Of a stretch of DNA of 64,000 nucleotides, positions 25,401-35,700 are shown in pieces. The stretch's first letter is position 1. The number at the start of each line of letters is the position of its first letter. The notes under the pieces were generated by a model, which was given only the letters and a program-made list of their open reading frames with translations, was not told the DNA's origin and made no database searches. Both the position numbers and the translations under genes were made by a program. The DNA comes from Symbiodinium natans (Eukaryota; Sar; Dinophyceae; Suessiales; Symbiodiniaceae). The stretch covers positions 15,001 through 79,000 of the forward strand of contig CAJNDS010000708.1 in assembly GCA_905221605.1 (NCBI GenBank). The letters run 5' to 3'.

Positions 25401-28400
25401 GATTTGCTGGCAGGGTATGGAAGCTGTCACACACATGATTTCTTGTTCAATCCTTAAACCCTACACCTTGAACCCTAAAACCAAATTTTTTATGATCGAA
25501 GATAGAAAGATCTGGAAGAAACTCGTCTTGTTTACTTAATTGTAAGGTCTTCAGGGTAAGGAAACTGTCACACACATGTTGTTTCTTCGTATTCCAGCAA
25601 ACAGTCAATATGGCGACAAATCGTGCCCGTGGCTCGTGTGTGATGTCACAAGTCGTATCCCCTGTCTAATGTGGGATATCACAAGGTGCAGAACCCAATG
25701 CCCGTAACAAATCGTACCCCCTGCTACTTTTTCTTTCTACACTCGATTTGCTGGTATCTGTATGAGGCATGGCCAGATGTACGAATTGTTGCCTGTGATT
25801 TGTTGGCATCTGTGTGAGGCATGGCAAGATGTACGATTGGTTGACTGTGATTTGGTGGTATCTGTGCCAGGCAAGACAAGATGTATGATTTGTTGCCTGT
25901 GATTTGCTACTTTCTGTGTGCGGCATGGCAAGATACACGATTTGTCGTCTGTGATTTGCTGGCAGGGTATGGCAACTGTCACACACATGATTTCTTGTTC
26001 AATCCTTAAACCCTACACCCTAAACCCTAAAACCCCAAATTTTCAAGATAGAAGATAGAAAGATCTGGAAGAAACTCGTCTTGTTTACTTAATTGTAAGG
26101 TCTTCGGGGTAAGGAAACTGTCACACACATGTTGTTTGAAGGGGATTTGCAGCAAACAGTCAATATGGCGACAAATCGTGCCCGTGGCTCGTGTGTGATA
26201 TCACAACTCGTATCCCCTGCCTCATGTGTGATATCACAAGATGCAGAACCCAATGCCCGTAACAGATCGTACCTCCTGCTACTTTTTCTTTTTACATTCG
26301 ATTTGCCGGTATCTGTATGAGACATGGCAAGATGTACGATTTGTTGCCTTTGATTTGCTGGCATCTGGGTGAGGCATGGCAAGATGTACAAATTGTTGCC
26401 TGTGATTTGGTGGTATCTGTGCGAGGCATGACAAGATGTATGATTTGTTGCCTGTGATTTGCTAGTTTCTGTGGTGAGGCATGGCAAGATACACGAATTG
26501 TTGTCTGTGATTTGCTGGCAGGGTATGGAAGCTGTCACACACATGATTTCTTGTTCAATCCTTAAACCCTACACCCTAAACCCTAAAACCCAAGTTTTTA
26601 AGATCGAAGATAGAAAGATCTGGAAGAAACTCGTCTTGTTTACTTAATTGTAAGGTCTTCAGGGTAAGGAAACTGTCACACACATGTTGTTTCTTCGTAT
26701 TCCAGCAAACAGTCAATATGACGACAAATCGTGCCCGTGGCTCGTGTGTGATGTCACAACTCGTATCCCCTGTCTAATGTGGGATATCACAAGGTGCAGA
26801 ACCCAATGCCCGTAACAAATCGTACCCCCTGCTACTTTTTCTTCTTACAATCGATTTGCTGGTATCTGTATGAGGCATGGCCAGATGTACGAATTGTTGC
26901 CTGTGATTTGTTGGCATCTGTGTGAGGCATGGCAAGATGTACGATTGGTTGACTGTGATTTGGTGGTATCTGTGCGAGGCAAGACAAGATGTATGATTTG
27001 TTGCCTGTGATTTGCTAGTTTCTGTGGTGAGGCATGGCAAGATACACGATTTGTTGTCTGTGATTTGCTGGCAGGGTATGGAAGCTGTCACACACATGAT
27101 TTCTTGCTCAACTCTTAAACCCTACGCCCTAAACCCTAAAACCCAAATTTTTAAGATCGAAGATAGAAAGATCTGGAAGAAACTCGTCTTGTTTACTTGA
27201 TTGTAAGGTCTTCAGGGTAAGGAAACTGTCACACACATGTTGTTTCTTCGTATTCCAGCAAACAGTCAATATGGCGACAAATCGTGCCCGTGGCTCGTGT
27301 GTGATGTCACAAATCGTATCCCATGCCTCATGTGTGATATCACAAGATGCAGAACCCAATGCCCGTAACAAATCGTACCCCCTGCTACTTTTTCTTGTTA
27401 CATTCGATTTGCTGGTATCTGTATGAGACATGGCAAGATGTACGATTTGTTGCCTTTGATTTGTTGGCATCTGGGTGAGGCATGGCAAGATGTACGAGTT
27501 GTTGCCTGTGGTTTGGTGGTATCTGTGCGAGGCATGACAAGATGTATGATTTGTTGCCTGTGATTTGTTGGTTTCTGTGGTGAGGCATGGCAAGATACAC
27601 GATTTGTTGTCTGTGATTTGCTGGCAGGGTATGGAATCTGTCGCACACATGATTTCTTGCTCAATCCTTAAACCCTACACCGTAAACCCTAAAACCCAAA
27701 TTTTTTAAGATCGAAGATAGAAAGATCTGGAAGAAACTCGTCTTGTTTACTTAATTGTAAGGTCTTCAGGGTAAGGAAACTGTCACACACATGTTGTTTC
27801 TTCGTATTCCAGCAAACAGTCAATATGGCGACAAATCGTGCCCGTGGCTCGTGTGTGATGTCACAAATCGTATTCCCTGTGTAATGTGGGATATCACAAG
27901 GTGCAGAACCCAATGCAGGTAACAAATCGTACCCCCTGCTACTTTTTCTTTTTACAATCGACTTGCTGGTATCTGTATGAGGCATGGCAAGATGTACGAA
28001 TTGTTGCCTGTGATTTGTTGGCATCTGTGTGAGGCATGGCAAGATGTACGAATTGAATCTGTGCGAGGCAAGACAAGATGTATGATTTGTTGCCTGTGAT
28101 TTGCTAGTTTCTGTGGGAGGCATGGCAAGATACACGATTTGTTGTCTGTGATTTGCTGGCAGGGTATGGAAACTGTCACACACATGATTTCTTGTTCAAT
28201 CCTTAAACCCTACACCCTAAACCTTAAAACCCAAATTTTTAAGATCGAAGATAGAAAGATCTGGAAGAAACTGGTCTTGTTTACTTAATTGTAAGGTCTT
28301 CAGGGTAAGGAAACTGTCACACACATGTTGTTTCTTCGTATTCCAGCAAACAGTCAACATGGCGACAAATCGTGCCCGTGGCTCGCGCATGATGTCACAA

Positions 28401-28855
28401 ATCGTATCCCCTGTCTAATGTGGGATATCACAAGATGCAGGTCCCAATGCCCGCAACAAATCGTACCCCCTGCTACTTTTTCTTTCTACACTCGATTCGC
28501 TGGTATCTGTATGAGGCATGGCAAGATGTACGATTTGTTGCCTGTGATTTGTTGCCATCTGTGTGAGGCATGGCAAGATGTACGATTTGTTGCGTTGATT
28601 TGGTGGTATCTGTGCGAGCCAAGACAAGATGTATGATTTGTTGCCTGTGATTTGCTAGTTTCTGTGTGAGGCATGGCAAGATACACGATTTGTTGTCTGT
28701 GATTTGCTGGCAGGGTATGGAAACTGTCACACACATGATTTCTTGTTCAATCCTTAAACCCTACACCCTAAACCCTAAAACCCAAATTTTTACGATCGAA
28801 GATAGAAAGATCTGGAAGAAACTCGTCTTGTTTACTTAATTGTAAGGTCTTCAGG

Positions 28856-28897
28856 GTAAGGAAACTGTCACACACATGTTGTTTCTTCGTATTCCAG
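28856..28897 (+). other. Intron-like stretch (GTAAGG to pyrimidine tract plus CAG)
   Basis: A 42-base stretch begins GTAAGG after TCAGG and ends in TTGTTTCTTCGTATTCCAG. These resemble a 5' splice donor and a 3' acceptor with its pyrimidine tract. The feature is retained in almost all units, although some have AACAG or ACAG in place of CCAG (near 45,973, 49,274 and 50,278), and the 540-bp units lose the acceptor entirely. It is shorter than normal plant introns, and there is no recognisable exon on either side. I record it as a possible relic of a transcribed ancestor or a chance match. Confidence 0.25.
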
Positions 28898-29289
28898 CAA
28901 ACAGTCAATATGGCGACAAATCGTGCCCGTGGCTCGTGTGTGATGTCACAACTCGTATCCCCTGTCTAATGTGGGATATCACAAGGTGCAGGTCCCAATG
29001 CCCGTAACAAATCGTACCCCCTGCTACTTTTTCTTTTTACAATCGATTTGCTGGTATCTGTATGAGGCATGGCAAGATGTACGAATTGTTGCCTGTGATT
29101 TGTTGGCATCTGTGTGAGGCATGGCAAGATGTACGATTTGTTGCCTGTGATTTGGTGGTATCTGTGCGAGGCAAGACAAGATGTATGATTTGTTGCCTGT
29201 GATTTGCTAGTTTCTGTGTGAGGCATGGCAAGATACACGATTTGTTGTCTGTGATTTGCTGGCAGGGTATGGAAACTGTCACACACATG
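28860..29289 (+). repeat. 19-bp direct repeat pair inside each unit
   Basis: GGAAACTGTCACACACATG occurs twice per unit, here at 28860-28878 and 29271-29289. Measured the other way round the circular unit, the second copy lies about 142 bp before the first copy of the next unit. The two copies also share GGGTA(A/T) just upstream, so the similarity extends to about 25 bp. This suggests that the telomere-bearing ~142-bp piece was flanked by a direct duplication when the unit was first assembled. The CA run within it varies from unit to unit. Confidence 0.85.
29045..29272 (+). repeat. 52-bp subrepeat block (4 copies plus partial fifth)
   Basis: Copies start at 29045, 29097, 29149, 29201 and 29253, each exactly 52 bp apart, and each begins GATTTG(C/T/G)T or GATTTGGT. 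The third copy has GCGAGGCA(A/T)GACAAG and the fourth has AAGATACACG and TTGTTGTCTG, so each position has its own variants that are kept from unit to unit. A 5-bp inverted repeat, GGCAA and TTGCC, with a 13-base loop recurs in each copy. Units with TCTGTGGTGAGG in the fourth copy are one base longer there. Gain or loss of whole 52-bp copies produces the 500- and 448-bp units elsewhere. The + strand of this block is strongly G/T-rich. Confidence 0.95.
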
Positions 29290-29307
29290 ATTTCTTGTTC
29301 AATCCTT

Positions 29308-29335
29308 AAACCCTACACCCTAAACCCTAAAACCC
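29308..29335 (+). repeat. Degenerate telomere-like block (CCCTAAA type)
   Basis: Four CCC runs spaced by TACA, TAAA and TAAAA make a short, imperfect stretch of plant-type telomere repeat. The same block occurs at the same place in nearly every unit. Variants include CCCTGAACCC, CCTTGAACCC, CCCTAAACCTTAAAA and CCCTACGCCC. It contains two AAACCCTA words, which match the telo-box motif bound by Myb-type telomere-repeat proteins in plants. The G-rich strand is the minus strand, so all blocks point the same way. It is far too short and degenerate to be a working telomere. Confidence 0.9.
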
Positions 29336-29942
29336 AAGTTTTTAAGATCGAAGATAGAAAGATCTGGAAGAAACTCGTCTTGTTTACTTAATTGTAAGGT
29401 CTTCAGGGTAAGGAAACTGTCACACACACATGTTGTTTCTTCGTATTCCAGCAAACAGTCAACATGGCAACAAATCGTGCCCGTGGCTCGTGTGTGATAT
29501 CACAACTCGTATCCCCTGTCTAATGTGGGATATCACAAGATGCAGAACCCAATGCCCGAAACATATCGTACCCCTACTTTTTTACAATCGATTTGCTGGT
29601 ATCTGTACGAGGCATGGCCAGATGTACGAATTGTTGCCTGTGATTTGTTGGAGTCTGTGTGAGGCATGGCAAGATGTACGATTTGTTGCCTGTGATTTGG
29701 TGGTATCTGTGCGAGGCATGACAAGATGTATGATTTGTTGCCTGTGATTTGCTAGTTTCTGTGTGAGGCATGGCAAGATACACGATTTGTTGTCTGTGAT
29801 TTGCTGGCAGGGTATGGAAGCTGTCACACACACATGATTTCTTGTTCAATCCTTAAACCCTACACCCTAAACCCTAAAACCCAAATTATTACGATCGAAG
29901 ATAGAAAGATCTGGAAGAAACTCGTCTTGTTTACTTAATTGT

Positions 29943-30832
29943 AAGGTCTTCAGGGTAAGGAAACTGTCACACACATGTTGTTTCTTCGTATTCCAGCAAA
30001 CAGTCAACACGGTGACAAATCGTGCCCGTGGCTCGTGTATCATATCACAACTCGTATTCCCTGCCTCATGTGTGATATCACAAGATGCAGAACCCAATGC
30101 CCGTAACAAATCGCACCCCCTACTTTTTTTGCAATCGATTTGCTGGTATCTGTATGAGGCATGGCAAGATGTACGAATTGTTGCTTTTGATTTGCTGGCA
30201 TCTGGGTGAGGCATGGCAAGATGCACGAGTTGTTGCCTGTGATTTGGTGGTATCTGTGTGAGGCATGACAAGACGTATGATTTGTTGCCTGTGATGCTAG
30301 TTTCTGTGGTGAGGCATGGCAAGATACACAACAAACAGTCAACATGGCGACAAATCGTGCCCGTGGCTCGTGTGTGACGTCACAAGTCGTATCCCTTGTC
30401 TAATGTGGGATATCACAAGGTGCAGGAACCCAATGCCCGTAACAAATCGTACCCCCTGCTACTTTTTCTTTTTACAATCGATTTGCTGGTATCTGTATGA
30501 GGCATGGCAAGATGTACGATTTGTTGCCTGTGATTTGTTGCCATCTGTGTGAGGCATGGCAAGATGTACAAATTGTTGCCTGTGATTTGGTGGTATCTGT
30601 GCGAGGCATGACAAGATGTATGATTTGTTGCCTGTGATTTGCTAGTTTCTGTGGTGAGGCATGGCAAGATACACGAATTGTTGTCTGTGATTTGCTGGCA
30701 GGGTATGGAAGCTGTCACACACATGATTTCTTGCTCAATCCCTAAACCCTACACCGTAAACCCTAAAACCCAAATTTTTTAAGATCGAAGATAGAAAGAT
30801 CTGGAAGAAACTCGTCTTGTTTACTTAATTGT
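29943..30832 (+). repeat. 890-bp chimeric double unit, join near 30328
   Basis: This has the same AAGATACAC/AACAAACAG join as the unit at 4907, at a 25,036-bp offset from it. A private 3-base loss, GTGATGCTAG for GTGATTTGCTAG, lies just upstream near 30,293. After the join the second half reads TGCAGGAACCC, a variant also seen near 5,940 and 32,880. Confidence 0.88.
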
Positions 30833-31301
30833 AAGGTCTTCAGGGTAAGGAAACTGTCACACACATGTTGTTTCTTCGTATTCCAGCAAACAGTCAATAT
30901 GGCGACAAATCGTGCCCGTGGCTCGTGTGTGATGTCACAAATCGTATTCCCTGTCTAATGTGGGATATCACAAGGTGCAGAACCCAATGCCCGAAACAAA
31001 TCGTACCCCCTGCTACTTTTTCTTTTTGCAATCGACTTGCTGGTATCTGTATGAGGCATGGCAAGATGTACGAATTGTTGCCTGTGATTTGTTGGCATCT
31101 GTGTGAGGCATGGCAAGATGTACGAATTGAATCTGTGCGAGGCAAGACAAGATGTATGATTTGTTGCCTGTGATTTGCTAGTTTCTGTGGGAGGCATGGC
31201 AAGATACACGATTTGTTGTCTGTCCCTAAACCCTAAAACCCAAGTTTTTAAGATCGAAGATAGAAAGATCTGGAAGAAACTCGTCTTGTTTACTTAATTG
31301 T
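30833..31301 (+). repeat. 469-bp chimeric unit, join near 31224
   Basis: The left part matches the GAATTGAATCTG class of unit (as at 27759), and the preceding block has the rare CTACACCGTAAACC also seen near 27,675. At TTGTTGTCTGT the sequence jumps into the middle of a telomere block, CCCTAAACCCTAAAACCC, losing about 65 bp including one 19-bp repeat. What follows repeats the segment starting at 29396. The join therefore looks like the breakpoint of the ~1.9-kb duplication in A3. Confidence 0.82.
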
Positions 31302-31848
31302 AAGGTCTTCAGGGTAAGGAAACTGTCACACACACATGTTGTTTCTTCGTATTCCAGCAAACAGTCAACATGGCAACAAATCGTGCCCGTGGCTCGTGTG
31401 TGATATCACAACTCGTATCCCCTGTCTAATGTGGGATATCACAAGATGCAGAACCCAAGGCCCGAAACATATCGTACCCCTACTTTTTTACAATCGATTT
31501 GCTGGTATCTGTACGAGGCATGGCCAGATGTACGAATTGTTGCCTGTGATTTGTTGGAGTCTGTGTGAGGCATGGCAAGATGTACGATTTGTTGCCTGTG
31601 ATTTGGTGGTATCTGTGCGAGGCATGACAAGATGTATGATTTGTTGCCTGTGATTTGCTAGTTTCTGTGTGAGGCATGGCAAGATACACGATTTGTTGTC
31701 TGTGATTTGCTGGCAGGGTATGGAAGCTGTCACACACACATGATTTCTTGTTCAATCCTTAAACCCTACACCCTAAACCCTAAAACCCAAATTTTTACGA
31801 TCGAAGATAGAAAGATCTGGAAGAAACTCGTCTTGTTTACTTAATTGT

Positions 31849-32736
31849 AAGGTCTTCAGGGTAAGGAAACTGTCACACACATGTTGTTTCTTCGTATTCC
31901 AGCAAACAGTCAACATGGTGACAAATCGTGCCCGTGGCTCGTGTGTGATATCACAACTCGTATTCCCTGCCTCATGTGTGATATCACAAGATGCAGAACC
32001 CAATGCCCGTAACACATCGCACCCCCTACTTTTTTTGCAATCGATTTGCTGGTATCTGTATGAGGCATGGCCAGATGTACGAATTGTTGCTTTTGATTTG
32101 CTGGCATCTGGGTGAGGCATGGCAAGATGCACGAGTTGTTGCCTGTGATTTGGTGGTATCTGTGTGAGGCATGACAAGACGTATGATTTGTTGCCTGTGA
32201 TTTGCTAGTTTCTGTGTGAGGCATGGCAAGATACACAACAAACAGTCAACATGGCGACAAATCGTGCCCGTGGCTCGTGTGTGACGTCACAAGTCGTATC
32301 CCTTGTCTAATGTGGGATATCACAAGATGCAGGTCCCAATGCCCGTAACAAATCGTATCCCCAGCTATTTTTCTTTTTACAATCGATTTGCTGGTATCTG
32401 TATGAGGCATGGCAAGATGTACGAATTGTTGCCTGGGATTTGTTGGCATCTGTGTGAGGCATGGCAAGATGTACGATTTGTTGCCTGTGATTTGGTGGTA
32501 TCTGTGCGAGGCAAGACAAGATGTATGATTTGTTGCCTGTGATTTGCTAGTTTCTGTGGTGAGGCATGGCAAGATACACGATTTGTTGTCTGTGATTTGC
32601 TGGCAGGGTATGGAAACTGTCACACACATGATTTCTTGTTCAATCCTTAAACCCTACACCCTAAACCCTAAAACCCAAGTTTTTAAGATCGAAGATAGAA
32701 AGATCTGGAAGAAACTCGTCTTGTTTACTTAATTGT
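31849..32736 (+). repeat. 888-bp chimeric double unit, join near 32236
   Basis: This is the third instance of the AAGATACAC/AACAAACAG join. It is closer to the A1 copy than to its neighbour at 29943: it shares ACACATCGCACCCCC and the fully collinear second half leading to landmark 32737. It differs by a shortened T-tract, CCCCAGCTATTTTTC, near 32,360. Confidence 0.88.
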
Positions 32737-35700
32737 AAAGTCTTCAGGGTAAGGAAACTGTCACACACATGTTGTTTCTTCGTATTCCAGCAAACAGTCA
32801 ACATGGCGACAAATCGTGCCCGTGGCTCGTGTGTGACGTCACAAGTCGTATCCCCTGTCTAATGTGGGATATCACAAGGTGCAGGAACCCAATGCCCGTA
32901 ACAAATCGTACCCCCTGCTACTTTTTCTTTTTACAATCGATTTGCTGGTATCTGTATGAGGCATGGCAAGATGTACGAATTGTTGCCTTTGATTTGCTGG
33001 CATCTGGGTGAGGCATGGCAAGATGCACGAGTTGTTGCCTGTGATTTGGTGGTATCTGTGCGAGGCATGACAAGATGTATGATTTGTTGCCTGTGATTTG
33101 CTAGTTTCTGTGGTGAGGCATGGCAAGATACACGATTTGTTGTCTGTGATTTGCTGGCAGGGTATGGAATCTGTCACACACATGATTTCTTGCCCAATCC
33201 TTAAACCCTACACCTTGAACCCTAAAACCCAAATTTTTAAGATCGAAGATAGAAAGATCTGGAAGAAACTCGTCTTGTTTACTTAATTGTAAGGCCTTCA
33301 GGGTAAGGAAACTGTCACACACATGTTGTTTCTTCGTATTCCAGCAAACAGTCAATATGGCGACAAATCGTGCCCGTGGCTCGTGTGTGACGTCACAAGT
33401 CGTATCCCTTGTCTAATGTGGGATATCACAAGATGCAGGTCCCAATGCCAGTAACAAATCGTACCCCCTGCTACTTTTTCTTTTTACACTCGATTTGCTG
33501 GTATCTGTATGAGGCATGGCAAGATGTACGAATTGTTGCTTGTGATTTGTTGGCATCTGTGTGAGGCATGGCAAGATGTATGAATTGAATCTGTGCGAGG
33601 CATGACAAGATGTCTGATTTGTTGCTTGTGATTTGCTAGTTTCTGTGTGAGGCATGGCAAGATACACGAGTTGTTGTCTGTGATTTGCTGGCAGGGTATG
33701 GAATCTGTCACACACATGATTTCTTGCCCAATCCTTAAACCCTACACCCTAAACCTTAAAACCCAAATTTTTAAGATCGAAGATAGAAAGATCTGGAAGA
33801 AACTCGTCTTGTTTACTTAATTGTAAGGTCTTCAGGGTAAGGAAACTGTCACACACATGTTGTTTCTTCGTATTCCAGCAAACAGCCAACATGGCGACAA
33901 ATCGTGCCCGTGGCTCGTGTGTGATTTCACAACTCGGATCCCCTGCCTCATGCGTGATATCACAAGATGCAGGTCCCAATGCCCGTAACAAATCGTACCC
34001 CCTACTACTTTTTCTTTCTACAATCGATTTGCTGGTATCTGTATGAGGCATGGCAAGATGTACGTTTTGTTGCCTGTGATTTGTTGGCATCTGTGTGAGG
34101 CATGGCAAGATGTACGGTTGGTTGCCTGTGATTTGGTGGTATCTGTGCGAGGCAAGACAAGATGTATGATTTGTTGCCTGTGATTTGCTAGTTTCTGTGT
34201 GAGGCATGGCAAGATACACGATTTGTTGTCTGTGATTTGCTGGCAGGGTATGGAAACTGTCACACACATGATTTCTTGTTCAATCCTTAAACCCTACACC
34301 CTGAACCCTAAAACCCAAATTTTTAAGATCGAAGATAGAAAGATCTGGAAGAAACTCGTCTTGTTTACTTAATTGTAAAGTCTTCAGGGTAAGGAAACTG
34401 TCACACACATGTTGTTTCTTCGTATTCCAGCAAACAGTCAACATGGCGACAAATCGTGCCCGTGGCTCGTGTGTGACGTCACAAGTCGTATCCCCTGTCT
34501 AATGTGGGATATCACAAGGTGCAGAACCCAATGCCCGTAACAAATCGTACCCCCTGCTACTTTTTCTTTTTACACTCGATTTGCTGGTATCTGTATGAGG
34601 CATGTCCAGATGTACGATTTGTTGCCTTTGATTTTTTGGCATCTGGGTGAGGCATGGCAAGATGTACGAATTGTTGCCTTTGATTTGGTGGTATCTGTGC
34701 GAGACATGACAAGATGTATGATTTGTTGCCTGTGATTTGCTAGTTTCTGTGGTGAGGCATGACAAGGTACACGGTTTGTTGTCTGTGATTTGCTGGCAGG
34801 GTATGGAAACTGTCACACACATGATCTCTTGCTCAAGCCTTAAACCCTGCACCCTAAACCCTAAAACCCAAATTTTTAAGATCGAAGATAGAAAGATCTG
34901 GAAGAAACTCGTCTTGTTTACTTAATTGTAAGGTCTTCAGGGTAAGGAAACTGTCACACACATGTTGTTTCTTCGTATTCCAGCAAACAGCCAACATGGC
35001 GACAAATCGTGCCCGTGGCTCGTGTGTGATTTCACAACTCGGATCCCCTGCCTCATGCGTGATATCACAAGATGCAGGTCCCAATGCCCGTAACAAATCG
35101 TACCCCCTACTACTTTTTCTTTTTACAGTCGATTTGCTGGTATCTGTATGAGGCATGGCCAGATGTACGATTTGTTGCCTGTGATTTGTTGGCATCTGTG
35201 TGAGGCATGGCAAGATGTACGAATTGTTGCCTGTGATTTGGTGGTATCTGTGCGAGGCATGACAAGATGTATGATTTGTTGCCTGTGATTTGCTAGTTTC
35301 TGTGGGAGGCATGGCAAGATACACGATTTGTTGTCTGTGATTTGCTGGCAGGGTTTGGAAACTGTCACACACATGATTTCTTGTTCAATCCTTAAACCCC
35401 ACACCCTAAACCCTAAAACCCAAATTTTTAAGATCGAAGATAGAAAGATCTGGAAGAAACTCGTCTTGTTTACTTAATTGTAAAGTCTTCAGGGTAAGGA
35501 AACTGTCACACACATGTTGTTTCTTCGTATTCCAGCAAACAGTCAACATGGCGACAAATCGTGCCCGTGGCTCGTGTGTGACGTCACAAGTCGTATCCCC
35601 TGTCTAATGTGGGATATCACAAGGTGCAGAACCCAATGCCCGTAACAAATCGTACCCCCTGCTACTTTTTCTTTTTACACTCGATTTGCTGGTATCTGTA

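Larger units (their letters stand above)
12839..25970 (+). repeat. Higher-order repeat copy A2
   Basis: Second copy of HOR family A, bounded by the GGCAACTG and TCTTCGGGG marker unit at both ends. Landmarks are at 12957, 13513, 14065, 14619, 15169, 15730, 16264, 16814, 17314, 17867, 18410, 18963, 19493, 20037, 20571, 21122, 21676, 22228, 22786, 23338, 23892, 24445, 24999 and 25544. Landmarks 14065-15169 sit exactly 13,000 bp after 1065-2169 in A1. Private features are a 500-bp unit that has lost one 52-bp subrepeat (16814), a 530-bp unit (18963), and two adjacent near-copies of the unit containing GTACGTTTTGTTGCC (near 20,814 and 21,360). The first 5.5 kb is closest to A4, 25.28 kb away. Confidence 0.85.
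28844..29395 (+). repeat. Representative full-length 552-bp unit
   Basis: A typical unit chosen to show the internal layout, from landmark to landmark. In order it holds an intron-like stretch (28856-28897) containing the first 19-bp repeat (28860-28878), an ATGGCG (28910), a TGATGTCA (28941-28948), a GATATC (28975-28980), a T-rich tract to about 29,040, four 52-bp subrepeats (29045-29252) with a truncated fifth (29253-29272), the second 19-bp repeat (29271-29289), the telomere-like block (29308-29335) and an A/T-rich linker with GATCGAAGATAGAAAGATC. Units differ mainly in two places: after CCCCTG they read either TCTAATGTGGGA (type I, as here) or CCTCATGTGTGA (type II), and the subrepeat count varies. 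Confidence 0.93.
29396..33290 (+). repeat. ~1.9-kb tandem duplication private to A3
   Basis: Landmarks 29396 and 29943 recur as 31302 and 31849, 1,906 bp later, with the same rare features: GTTGGAGTCTGTG, AACATATCGTACCCC, GATGCACGAG and the AAGATACAC join. A1 has only one such set, at 4360 and 4907. The two copies are separated by the chimeric 469-bp unit. Small differences, such as CAACACGGTGAC at 30,005 in the first copy only, show they have diverged slightly or had different sources. Confidence 0.82.

Noticed and set aside
28856-28897. Functional intron
   Set aside because: It is 42 bp, with no coding exon on either side, and the acceptor is mutated or deleted in several units. It is kept only as a low-confidence motif.
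28880-28900. CENP-B box
   Set aside because: TTCGTATTCCAG and TTCGATTTGCCGG start with TTCG, but neither fits the required A and CGGG spacing of the box.
29045-29272. CRISPR-like regular direct repeats
   Set aside because: The 52-bp copies abut with no spacers and sit in a eukaryotic-type satellite with telomere-like sequence; no cas genes are present.
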